NCBI GenBank assembly: GCA_022819605.1
Contig: JAJEGW010000154.1
Coordinates: 1 to 32,343, forward strand
DNA from: Silicimonas sp.
GTDB lineage: Bacteria > Pseudomonadota > Alphaproteobacteria > Rhodobacterales > Rhodobacteraceae
DNA: 32,343 nucleotides
Direction: 5' to 3'
Below the pieces are notes generated by a model. That model had not been told where the DNA came from. It ran no database searches and saw nothing but the letters and a program-made list of their open reading frames with translations. Position numbers and translations under genes: made by a program. Below are positions 15,647 through 23,308 of this stretch, piece after piece (positions within the stretch are counted from its first letter, which is position 1; every line of letters begins with the position of its first letter).

Positions 15647-17707
15647 CTAGTAAGCGACCGAGGGCAGCCACGTGGCGAGCGTCGGCCAGTAGAAGACCAG
15701 CGACAGACCGATAAGCTGCAGGATCACGAAAGGAATGATGCCGCGGTAGATGTGCGTCAACTTGATCTCGGGCGGGCAGACGCCCTTGAGATAGAACAGC
15801 GCAAACCCCACAGGCGGCGTCAGGAACGAAGTCTGCAGCGTCACCGCGACCAGAATCATGAACCAGACAAGTGCCGGTTCATCAATCACGCCGAAGCCCT
15901 GGATGTCGATGCCAAGCCCATTGATGATCGGGCGCATGAGCGGCAACACGATCAACGTGATCTCGATCCAGTCGAGCACGAAGCCCAGAAGGAACACTAT
16001 GAAGAGGATGAAGATCACCGTTCCGTTGGCACCGAGACCCGTGGACCGTACCAAGTGCTCAATCAGCTCGTCACCGCCCAACTCGCGAAGGACATACGAA
16101 AAGACGGTGGCACCGAGGAAGATCGCGAAGATGTACGCAGTGGTATTGAAGCTGGCGACCAGCACGTTCCACAGCTTCTGCATGTTCAATCTCCGATAGC
16201 CGAGAGCCAAAAGCGTCGCGCCCAAGGCGCCGATCCCCGAAGCCTCGGTCGGCGTGGTGAGCCCGGCAAAGATCGAACCAAGCACTGCGAGGATCAATGC
16301 CAACGTCGGGATGACCGCGATCAACACGTCGCGTACCGCGCGCCAGTCCGGGCGCACCGCGCCTTCTGGCACCGGAGCGGCGTCGCGATTGATCAGGGAC
16401 AATGCGAAAATGTAGAAAAGATACAGAGCACCAATGATCACGCCTGGGAACACGGCAGCCATGAACAGGTCACCGACGGAAAGCGCCATCTGGTCAGCCA
16501 TGATCACCAGCATGATCGAAGGCGGGATCAGGATGCCCAGCGTGCCGCTTGCCGAAACGACGCCCGCGGCCAATGTCGGCTGATATTTCTGCTGCATCAT
16601 CGACGACAGCGAAAGCACGCCCAGAAGCACGACTGATGCACCGATGATCCCAGTGGACGCGGCCAGGATGATCCCGATCAGCGTGACAGTCATCGCCAGA
16701 CCGCCCCGAACTGTGCCAAAGAGCCGCTGCATAGAGCTCATCAGCCGCTCCGCAACGCCGCTTTCGTCAAGCATGAGTCCCATGAAAATGAACATCGGCA
16801 GTGCGACGAGAACCGCATTTGACATCGTCGCGTAGACCCGATTCACCACCGCGCCGAGGGTCAGGTAGTCAAGCCCGGTGAACGTGCTTTCAAGCCCTGT
16901 CCAGAGCATCAGGTCGTTGTCGAACAGATAGGCCAGTCCGCAGAAGGCAACGCCGACACCGGCCAGCACCCAGGCAACCGGATAGCCGGTGAACAGCAGC
17001 GCTATGAAGGTCAGGAACATCGCGATGACAAGCTTTTCCTCCGTGGTCTCCACCAAGAATGTCAACGCGACGCAGACTGCAGCAAAGCCGAGCAGCACCA
17101 GCACGATCCTGCGTAACCGGGCGCCCTCCCGTTCCGAGGCCGGACCCGTCCAGAGTGCATGAGCGTCGTGAATCAGTCGCGCAAGTGCGGCAAGCGCCAG
17201 CAGGACAAAGCTGATCGGTATGATGGCCTTGAATGCCCAGCGGGCGGGCAACCCAATGGGGCTGTCGGAACGTTCATTCACCCGCCAGCTTTCGTAGAAA
17301 TAGTCGTAGCCCTGATCGATCATCAAATAAAGGAAAGGAACCAGCAGCGTCAGGATACCCAGAACTTCGATGATCCGCTGGGCACGACGGCTGAGTTGCA
17401 TGTGCAGCACATCGACCCGCACATGGCTGTCGGTGACCAGCGCGTAAGAGATGCCGATCATCGTCACAAGCCCGTAGAAGTGCCACTGGATCTCGTCGAG
17501 CTTTGGGTAGTTCTGACTGAGCAGGTATCGCAGCGAGACTTGTGTGAAGATTGCCGTGATCAGGAGAACATTCGCCCACATCACGACATGGCCAATTGCC
17601 TTGACGCCTTGGTCGATGGCAACCGCGATCTTCTGGCGGTCGGACTCTTCGTGCTCGAGCAGCCCTTCGTATGTTCCTAGCGGGTCCTTCGGTGCGTTCG
17701 CGGCCAT
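15647..17707 (-). CDS. dctM: Fused TRAP transporter membrane protein (DctQ-DctM)
   Basis: This 686-residue membrane protein combines both TRAP permease subunits in one chain. Residues about 30-190 form the four-helix DctQ part, containing the NYPKLDEIQWHFYGL segment and SHVRVDVLH typical of DctQ. After a loop with basic and charged residues, the rest is DctM, with many hydrophobic helices and the motifs GYPVAWVLAGVG, GASVVLLGVLSL, SGTLGILIPPSIMLVI and TPTEASGIGALGA. It uses an ion gradient to move substrate delivered by the DctP receptor. The ATG at 17707 is chosen because GGAG lies 7 nt upstream; an ATG two codons earlier would sit on top of that site. QM fusions are known in several TRAP systems. 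Confidence 0.93.
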   Translation of the reverse strand: MAANAPKDPLGTYEGLLEHEESDRQKIAVAIDQGVKAIGHVVMWANVLLITAIFTQVSLRYLLSQNYPKLDEIQWHFYGLVTMIGISYALVTDSHVRVDVLHMQLSRRAQRIIEVLGILTLLVPFLYLMIDQGYDYFYESWRVNERSDSPIGLPARWAFKAIIPISFVLLALAALARLIHDAHALWTGPASEREGARLRRIVLVLLGFAAVCVALTFLVETTEEKLVIAMFLTFIALLFTGYPVAWVLAGVGVAFCGLAYLFDNDLMLWTGLESTFTGLDYLTLGAVVNRVYATMSNAVLVALPMFIFMGLMLDESGVAERLMSSMQRLFGTVRGGLAMTVTLIGIILAASTGIIGASVVLLGVLSLSSMMQQKYQPTLAAGVVSASGTLGILIPPSIMLVIMADQMALSVGDLFMAAVFPGVIIGALYLFYIFALSLINRDAAPVPEGAVRPDWRAVRDVLIAVIPTLALILAVLGSIFAGLTTPTEASGIGALGATLLALGYRRLNMQKLWNVLVASFNTTAYIFAIFLGATVFSYVLRELGGDELIEHLVRSTGLGANGTVIFILFIVFLLGFVLDWIEITLIVLPLMRPIINGLGIDIQGFGVIDEPALVWFMILVAVTLQTSFLTPPVGFALFYLKGVCPPEIKLTHIYRGIIPFVILQLIGLSLVFYWPTLATWLPSVAY

Positions 17708-17791
17708 GTCCATCTCCACTCTCGGTCCCGTATGGAAAGCACAGATGCTGGCGGGTGCCCACACGATTCCGAAAATCGGGAAATTCGGCGA

Positions 17792-17820
17792 TCCGGGGCG
17801 TCGAAAACCGCCGCCCCGGA
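17792..17820 (-). promoter_or_regulatory. Intercistronic hairpin between dctP and dctQM
   Basis: TCCGGGGCG and CGCCCCGGA form a perfect 9-bp GC-rich stem with an 11-nt loop. It begins about 10 bp after the dctP stop. Such hairpins between a binding-protein gene and its permease gene often protect the upstream mRNA or cause partial termination, giving more receptor than permease. That role is inferred here. Confidence 0.45.
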
Positions 17821-17830
17821 GCAAAGGCTG

Positions 17831-18880
17831 TTACTTCCGCGGCAAGAAAGCGTTTCGCTTCCAGAGCAGATAGCCGTCGCGAAACTCGTTCATGTCAGTG
17901 AGAACCTTGGCAAAGAACTCGTTGTTGGCGGACTCTTCGGCGGCGACCTGTTCCCAAGTGGTTCGGTAGGTATCGAGCATTTCTTCTGACCACTGCTTGA
18001 TGGTCACGCCGTTGTTCTCGACATTGTCGATCATCACGTCATGCTGGATTGCCTCCCCCTCGGCGAAGCTGTCGGTCATCGACGCCTTGCAGGCGTTTTC
18101 GATGATCGCCTTGTGAGTGTCGTTGACTTCGGCCCAGACGTCCTTGTTCACGAGCAGTTCAAAGAGGGTGGCTTGCTGGTGCCAGCCGGGGAAGTAGTTG
18201 AACTTCACCAGCTTGTGGAAGCCAAGACGCGCGTCGATGGCCGGCATCGAGAACTCTGTTGCGTCAATTGCACCCTTTTCCAGCGCCGGGAAGATTTCGC
18301 CGCCAGGCAGCAGCGAGGTGGCAACGCCGAGCTTCTGCATGACCTTGCCGCCAAGGCCGAAGAAGCGCATCTTCAGACCCTCCAGGTCTGCAGGCGAATT
18401 GATCTCGTTGGCGAACCAGCCCGAGGTTTCGGGCGCGATGATGGCGCATGGAATGACATGGACGTTGTAGCCCGCCTGATCGTACATTTCCTGGTACAGG
18501 GACAGGCCGTTTCCGTAGTAGATCCAGGCCATGTACTCGCCTGCTTCGGGCCCGAACGGAACGGCAGAAAAGAGCGGCGCGGCCGGGATCTTGCCCGCCC
18601 AGTAGCCGGCTGTGGTGTAGCCCGAGTTGATCTTGCCGGTCGACACGGCGTCCAGGATTTCAAACGGCGGGACCAGCTCGCCCGGTTCGTACACTTTCAT
18701 CTTCAGCGTGCCGCCCGACATCAGGTCGAGCTGTTCGGCAACGCGCGGAATCGGAGAGCCGAGTCCTGGAAGCGAGGTCGAGAACGCAATCGGGGTCTTC
18801 AACAGCAGTTTGTCGGCCGCAACCGCCGGCACAGCGATCAGGCTGGCAGCCAGGGCGAGGCACGTCAGGGTCGTTTTCAT
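17831..18880 (-). CDS. dctP: TRAP transporter periplasmic receptor (DctP)
   Basis: This 349-residue secreted receptor has a signal peptide of about 22 residues ending AVAA. The family core LEGLKMRFFGLGGKVMQKLG carries R172, the arginine that binds the ligand carboxylate in DctP proteins. The following GGEIFPALEKGAIDATEF segment is the strongest family signature. The form resembles the 2-oxo-acid and hydroxy-acid binding branch (TakP-like) more than the C4-dicarboxylate branch, but that is judgement from memory. The start is set by GGAGGAGA. It heads the operon with dctQM and lldD and is divergent from a FadR/GntR regulator at 19217, which supports a role in hydroxy-acid uptake. Confidence 0.93.
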   Translation of the reverse strand: MKTTLTCLALAASLIAVPAVAADKLLLKTPIAFSTSLPGLGSPIPRVAEQLDLMSGGTLKMKVYEPGELVPPFEILDAVSTGKINSGYTTAGYWAGKIPAAPLFSAVPFGPEAGEYMAWIYYGNGLSLYQEMYDQAGYNVHVIPCAIIAPETSGWFANEINSPADLEGLKMRFFGLGGKVMQKLGVATSLLPGGEIFPALEKGAIDATEFSMPAIDARLGFHKLVKFNYFPGWHQQATLFELLVNKDVWAEVNDTHKAIIENACKASMTDSFAEGEAIQHDVMIDNVENNGVTIKQWSEEMLDTYRTTWEQVAAEESANNEFFAKVLTDMNEFRDGYLLWKRNAFLPRK

Positions 18881-18950
18881 GGAAGTCTCCTCCAGAAAGG
18901 TTAGGAACGTGCGTTCCGTTCACAGGGCGCGGGATCGACCGATACCCTGC

Positions 18951-19004
18951 AAGTGGTAAATATTATTGACAACTAATATGAGTCAACAATTTTCTTTACC
19001 ACTT
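18951..19004. promoter_or_regulatory. Nested inverted repeats in the dctP / FadR-type regulator divergent region
   Basis: The 336-bp region between the divergent starts contains a perfect 10-bp outer inverted repeat: AAGTGGTAAA (18951-18960) and TTTACCACTT (18995-19004). An inner repeat lies between them, TTGAC (18966-18970) and GTCAA (18982-18986). The outer half-sites contain TGGT and ACCA, the ends of the TGGTnnnACCA operator known for FadR/LldR/PdhR-type GntR regulators, but they are far apart here. The TTGAC elements could double as -35 boxes for the two directions. It is a strong operator candidate for the product of 19217. Confidence 0.55.
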
Positions 19005-19216
19005 AGTGCCGAATCTGACTGGGGATCTTGCCAAATGCCCGCCGATCACCACGTCGGCTCAATGCCTTTCGGCTAAGGGAGATCTACAAAATGCTCTATT
19101 AACAGCATATTGCATGAAAAGTCAGCAGCGTTCAGAACGGCTTGAAATTTCTGGACAGGTGGTTATTTTCCTGAACCAGGTAGTTCCTGATTTCAAATCA
19201 GTGAGGTGATCGCGCA

Positions 19217-20014
19217 ATGGCATCCACGGCAATATTCGAACCAGTTGGGCACGAATCACTGGCCGATGCCGTCGTTACGCAAATCGAGGACCTGATAGCT
19301 TCGGGCATTCTGAAGCAAGGGCGCAAGCTGCCGTCGGAGCGCGACCTCGCCGACATGCTGAACGTGTCGCGCCCGAAACTGCGCGAGGCGCTGCAGGTCC
19401 TTGAGGAACGCAAACTTGTCTCCACTCGGCACGGCGAGGGCACGTTCGTCTCGCCGCTGACTGGTCAGGCCATGCTGCCAGCTCTGCTGGCGCTCTATGG
19501 GCGCCATGAGCAGACGTTCTTCGACTACCTCGAATATCGTCGCGAGCAGGAAGGGTTCGCCGCCCGGCTGGCGGCACGCCGTGCGACACGGGCCGACAAG
19601 GAGAGAATCGCTGAAATTCTCGCCGAGACTGAAAGAGCGTGGAGCGAGCAGGACTCCGAAGCGGCCCGCGAGGCAGATTTCGCCTTGCACGCGGCGATCG
19701 TCGACGCCAGCCAGAACGCGACGTTGATTCACATGATGGCATCGATCCACGAGCTCACGCGGCAAGGCGTGTTCTACAACCGCGATGTCCTGAAGACGAT
19801 CGACGGGTCGGGCCAGAGACTCTACGAGCAGCACCTGGAGCTGGGCAATGCCGTCATCGACGGCGACGAGGCCCGGGCCGAGAAGGCGGCTCTCGATCAC
19901 ATCGACTTCGTCGAGCAGTCGTTCAGATTGAGCATCGAACAGCAGCGACGCGAAGCCCTGGCCGAAAAGCGCAGAATGATGTCGAAGGAAATTCGAAAAA
20001 GAAAATCAGTGTAG
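19217..20014 (+). CDS. GntR-family regulator, FadR subfamily with FCD domain (LldR-like)
   Basis: This 265-residue regulator has two domains. Residues about 12-80 are the GntR winged helix-turn-helix (KLPSERDLADMLNVSRPKLREALQVLEERKLV, then the RHGEGTFVSP wing). Residues about 95-235 are an all-helical FCD ligand domain. Its candidate metal and ligand residues are D154 and H158 (DFALH), H206 (EQHLEL) and H228 (LDHIDF), the usual Asp-His-His-His set. Such proteins sense lactate, pyruvate, glycolate or similar acids and repress a neighbouring operon. The divergent dctP-dctQM-lldD operon is the obvious target. The start has a GAGGTGA site. The highly basic tail (SKEIRKRKSV) extends past the domain. 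Confidence 0.9.
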   Translation: MASTAIFEPVGHESLADAVVTQIEDLIASGILKQGRKLPSERDLADMLNVSRPKLREALQVLEERKLVSTRHGEGTFVSPLTGQAMLPALLALYGRHEQTFFDYLEYRREQEGFAARLAARRATRADKERIAEILAETERAWSEQDSEAAREADFALHAAIVDASQNATLIHMMASIHELTRQGVFYNRDVLKTIDGSGQRLYEQHLELGNAVIDGDEARAEKAALDHIDFVEQSFRLSIEQQRREALAEKRRMMSKEIRKRKSV

Positions 20015-20173
20015 CTCTTTCCACTCACGCGCAATCGAGCCTTCCTTCCGCATCCGGTACCAATCGCGCCATTTGATGTGGCCTGCGACAACACAAGCTC
20101 GATCCGGAAATTCGCCGCAATTCGGACGCAGGTGGGTTCCCGCAAATCGACGCAAGTTATGGTTCTGGGACAT
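20006..20173 (-). CDS. Small hypothetical protein (55 aa), convergent with the FadR-type regulator
   Basis: The frame encodes 55 residues rich in basic and aromatic amino acids, with the segments FAGTHLRPNCGEFPDRACVV and HIKWRDWYRMRKEG. I do not recognise it. It is supported mainly by a near-perfect GGGAGG ribosome binding site 6-7 nt before the ATG at 20173. Its 3' end overlaps the last 9 bp of the regulator gene on the other strand. It has no signal peptide or membrane segment. A longer frame to 20215 exists but loses the ribosome binding site. It could be a real small gene or chance; an opposite-strand frame from 20078 has no such support. Confidence 0.4.
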   Translation of the reverse strand: MSQNHNLRRFAGTHLRPNCGEFPDRACVVAGHIKWRDWYRMRKEGSIAREWKELH

Positions 20174-20440
20174 GGGGGACCTCCCAGCATTCTGTTGCCT
20201 TTGCAGCTTCATCATGTCGGTCTGACCTCGTTTCCCGGGAATTCAACTGCAATTTCGCCCAATGAGCGGAGGAAATCCGCTCAACGCGTGAAGTTTTGCG
20301 AGGGCTTCCCTTCTAAACCGGAGATTCTGTGTCACTATCTAATTTCATGTGTTGCCTTTACACGAACGAATCGCAGGAGTGAGCGACAATTTTGCCCGGA
20401 ACGCCACGAGACCTTTGAAACTACCGTCGAGGAGCCCGAG

Positions 20441-20518
20441 ATGAATTTCCATGACAAGCCCCGGTCGGACCTGCGACAAGACGATCGCTCCATCGCTTTC
20501 CGGTTCACGCCCATCTGA
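20441..20518 (+). CDS. Possible 25-codon leader peptide ahead of dppB
   Basis: An ATG at 20441 has a good GAGGAG site 6 nt upstream and opens a 25-residue frame (MNFHDKPRSD to FRFTPI) ending in TGA at 20516. It lies 33 bp before the dppB ATG, in the same reading frame, while dppB itself has no visible ribosome binding site. It could be a leader for translational coupling, or a scar of a lost gene. No homology is recognised and it may be chance. Confidence 0.22.
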   Translation: MNFHDKPRSDLRQDDRSIAFRFTPI

Positions 20519-20551
20519 CGCGAAATAGGCCCCGCCCGAGCACCCTGCCCC

Positions 20552-21496
20552 ATGTTGCGATACTCAGCAAAACGACTTGGACTTGCCGTGGTCATCGTTT
20601 CGGTGGCGATGCTCCTCCTGTTCTGCATGATCTATCTCATTCCCGGCGATCCGGCCGCCGTGGCTCTCGGTCCGCGTGCAACAGACGCAATGCGAGAAGG
20701 GCTTCGGATCAAGATGGGGCTCGACAAGCCCGTCTGGGTCCAGTTCTGGAACTTCTTTTCCGCGGCATGGCAGGGCGATCTCGGGCGAGACGTGCTGTCA
20801 GACCGCCCTGTCGCAACCGTGGTCATGGAACAGCTTCCATACACGCTCGCATTAATTTTGGGCGGAATCAGCTGGTCGGTTGCACTTGGCATTCCGCTCG
20901 GCTGCTGGGCGGCGGTCGAACGCGGCACGATGGCTGACCGAATCGTTGGCGTTCTGTCGGTGGCGGTCATCGCGGTACCGTCCTTCGTCGTGGCCATCTA
21001 CGCCCTTCTGATCTTTGCGGTCGCCCTGCGCTGGCTTCCTGCCATCGGCGCCGGCGACCCGGGCGACATCGGCGACCAACTCGTTCACTTGATCCTTCCG
21101 TCTCTGGCGGTCGGGCTTGGCTGGGTTGGCTACATCGCCCGCATGGTCCGGGCCTCGATGCTCGAGGTCCTGGAATCTCAGCACATCAGGACGGCGCGCG
21201 CATTCGGCCTGCCGGAGCGCATGATCACGTACCGCTACGCATTGACCATCGCCATCCTGCCAACCGTGACGCTGCTGGGGGTCGGGATCGGGCAAATGCT
21301 GTCGTCCGCGGTCTTTGCCGAGATCGTCTTTGCGCGTCCCGGCGTAGGCAAGCTCGTCTATGACGCGATCCTCACCCGCAACTACCCGCTCGTAACCGGT
21401 GCCGTGCTGGTCACCACAATCCTCTTCGTCCTTCTCAACCTCGTGGCCGACCTGATTGTAGGAGCTCTGGATCCCCGTGTTCGCAGCAGTCTCTGA
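20552..21496 (+). CDS. dppB: Dipeptide/oligopeptide-type ABC transporter permease (DppB)
   Basis: This 314-residue inner-membrane permease has about six transmembrane helices. It begins with LRYSAKRLGL and a first helix leading to the IPGDPAAVALG segment typical of DppB/OppB. The cytoplasmic EAA loop reads HIRTARAFGLPERMITYRYAL, the contact site for the ATPases. A binding-protein-facing helix includes VFAEIVFARPGVGKL. It pairs with DppC to form the channel. No ribosome binding site is visible before the ATG at 20552; a small frame with a good site lies just upstream. It is the first clear gene of an operon that reaches at least 29188. Confidence 0.93.
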   Translation: MLRYSAKRLGLAVVIVSVAMLLLFCMIYLIPGDPAAVALGPRATDAMREGLRIKMGLDKPVWVQFWNFFSAAWQGDLGRDVLSDRPVATVVMEQLPYTLALILGGISWSVALGIPLGCWAAVERGTMADRIVGVLSVAVIAVPSFVVAIYALLIFAVALRWLPAIGAGDPGDIGDQLVHLILPSLAVGLGWVGYIARMVRASMLEVLESQHIRTARAFGLPERMITYRYALTIAILPTVTLLGVGIGQMLSSAVFAEIVFARPGVGKLVYDAILTRNYPLVTGAVLVTTILFVLLNLVADLIVGALDPRVRSSL

Positions 21497-22349
21497 TCTC
21501 CGCAGGAACGAGCGGACGCGCACCATGATGCGCGTCTTGACGGAACCCCTCGGCGCATTCGGCATCGCGCTGGTCCTCCTGATGGTGGGCGGCGCAGTGT
21601 TCGCCGACCTTCTCACCTCGTTTGATCCCTCTCGAATCTCTCCGCGGGATCGGTTCCAGTCACCTTCCCTCGATCACCTTCTCGGCACCGATCACCTGGG
21701 ACGAGACCTGTTTTCCCGCGTTCTTCACGGAGGCCGAATTGCTCTGTCCGTCGCGCTCTTTGCGACGGCCACATCGTTGGCGATCGGGGTCGTGCTGGGC
21801 CTCGTCGCAGGCTACGGCCCGCGCTGGCTGGACGCCGTGATGCTTCTGCTGTTCGATTCGATCAAGAGTTTCCCCACGGTCATGCTGGCGCTGGCCCTGG
21901 TCACGCTGTTCGGTCCATCCCTGACGGCGGTCGTGATCGTGGTCGTCCTGGTGAACGTGCCCGGCTATGCCCGAATAATCCGCACCCAGACACTTGCGCT
22001 CAAGGGTTCAGAATTCGTCACCGCCGCACAGAGCATGGGTGCGGGCACCGCGCGCATCCTGCGCCATCACATCATGCCCAACGTGATCAGCCCGCTGCTG
22101 ATCCTTGCATCCATGGACATCCCGGTCGTGATCGCCATCGAAGCGGGAATGAGCTTTCTCGGGCTGGGCGTTCGCCCGCCCACGCCATCCTGGGGCTCCA
22201 TCCTGAATGACGGCTTCACGGCAATCCGCGACACTCCGTGGATTGCTATTGCGGGAGGACTGCCAATCATCCTGACCACGCTTGGGTTCACGTTTCTTGG
22301 AGAAACGATGCGTGATCTCTTCGATCCTCGCCTCAAGAGGCGCACATGA
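21477..22349 (+). CDS. dppC: Dipeptide/oligopeptide-type ABC transporter permease (DppC)
   Basis: This 290-residue permease is partner to DppB. It has the DppC features: an N-terminal basic stretch and first helix, the LLGTDHLGRDLFSRVLHGGRIAL motif at about 67-90, and the EAA loop SEFVTAAQSMGAGTARILRHHIMPN. The end GLGVRPPTPSWGSILNDG is also near-invariant in the family. I use the GTG at 21477, which overlaps the end of dppB by 20 bp and gives a family-like N-terminus. The first ATGs are at 21525 and 21528 and cannot be excluded. The stop overlaps the next start (ATGA). Confidence 0.92.
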   Translation: MFAAVSDLRRNERTRTMMRVLTEPLGAFGIALVLLMVGGAVFADLLTSFDPSRISPRDRFQSPSLDHLLGTDHLGRDLFSRVLHGGRIALSVALFATATSLAIGVVLGLVAGYGPRWLDAVMLLLFDSIKSFPTVMLALALVTLFGPSLTAVVIVVVLVNVPGYARIIRTQTLALKGSEFVTAAQSMGAGTARILRHHIMPNVISPLLILASMDIPVVIAIEAGMSFLGLGVRPPTPSWGSILNDGFTAIRDTPWIAIAGGLPIILTTLGFTFLGETMRDLFDPRLKRRT

Positions 22350-23308
22350 CCGTCCTCGCGATCAAGGACCTGAACGTCACGTTCTCGACCGAAGGCGGCC
22401 GACTGCACGCCCTCAAAGACGTTTCCTTCGATGTTCCCGAGAGGCGCATTGTCGGTGTCGTGGGGGAATCGGGCTGTGGCAAGTCCACTCTGATAAACGC
22501 GATCCTCGGGCTTCTGGCTGACAATGGAAGCATCGATGCCGGCAGCATCAAATTCGAGGGCGAGGATCTCACGAGGCTCGGTCCTGCCAGGATGCAGGAA
22601 CTCCGGGGCCAGAGGATCTCGACGGTCTTTCAGGATCCTATGGGAGCCCTGAACCCGGTTCTCTCGGTCGGTCGCCAGATGCGGAACATTCAATATCGAT
22701 CCGGTCGTTCTCGCAGCGAGAAGGACGCGCGGTCGGAAGCAATGTTGCGCCAGGTGCGGATCCCCGACGCGCAGGCCGCGCTCGCGCGGTATCCACATGA
22801 GTTTTCAGGCGGGATGCGGCAGCGGGTCGCGATCGCAATGGCCTTGATGATGAAGCCCGCGCTCCTGATCGCGGACGAGCCGACGACCGCGCTGGATGCC
22901 ACGCTTGAAGTGGCCACAATCGAGCTCCTTCGGGAGCTGCAGCAGGACATCGCCTGCTCGGTGCTCTTCATATCACACCACCTTGGCGTCATCGCCGAGC
23001 TTTGCGACGATGTCGTCGTGATGTATGCGGGCGAAGTCGTGGAGCGCGGCACCACGCGGCAGGTGTTTCACGCACCGCGCCATCCATATGCCAGGCGCCT
23101 GCTTGAATGCGATCCGGCACGGCAATCCGGGCGCACCCGGCACCTGCCAACCATTCCAGGCGAAATCCCGGATCTCAGGCACAGACCGCCCGGCTGCGTC
23201 TTTGCGACCCGCTGCGATCAACGCGTCGATGCCTGCGACAAGGTCCCGCCCGACGTGGCTGTCGATACTGGACACGTGGCCCGGTGCGTATTGGCGGAGG
23301 CGAGATGA
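22346..23308 (+). CDS. dppD: Dipeptide/oligopeptide-type ABC transporter ATPase (DppD)
   Basis: This 320-residue ATPase energises the DppBC channel from the cytoplasm. Motifs are Walker A GESGCGKST (40-48), Q-loop VFQDPMGALNP, signature FSGGM (153-157), Walker B LLIADEPTTALD (173-184) and the switch histidine H211. The C-terminal oligopeptide-type extension has four cysteines (C284, C290, C297, C314), which match the spacing of the iron-sulphur-binding cysteines seen in DppD/OppD proteins. The start overlaps the dppC stop by 4 bp, and its own stop overlaps the next start by 4 bp, so the genes are tightly coupled. Confidence 0.94.
   Translation: MTVLAIKDLNVTFSTEGGRLHALKDVSFDVPERRIVGVVGESGCGKSTLINAILGLLADNGSIDAGSIKFEGEDLTRLGPARMQELRGQRISTVFQDPMGALNPVLSVGRQMRNIQYRSGRSRSEKDARSEAMLRQVRIPDAQAALARYPHEFSGGMRQRVAIAMALMMKPALLIADEPTTALDATLEVATIELLRELQQDIACSVLFISHHLGVIAELCDDVVVMYAGEVVERGTTRQVFHAPRHPYARRLLECDPARQSGRTRHLPTIPGEIPDLRHRPPGCVFATRCDQRVDACDKVPPDVAVDTGHVARCVLAEAR

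Noticed and set aside
15605..16636. Plus-strand frame of about 340 charged codons within the TRAP permease gene
   Set aside because: Antisense of hydrophobic helices gives charged residues; the minus-strand frame has strong TRAP motifs.
20078..20518. Plus-strand frame of about 146 codons between the FadR-type gene and dppB
   Set aside because: No ribosome binding site at its start, low-complexity mixed composition and no recognisable domain; only its last 25 codons, with their own good site, were kept as a weak candidate.
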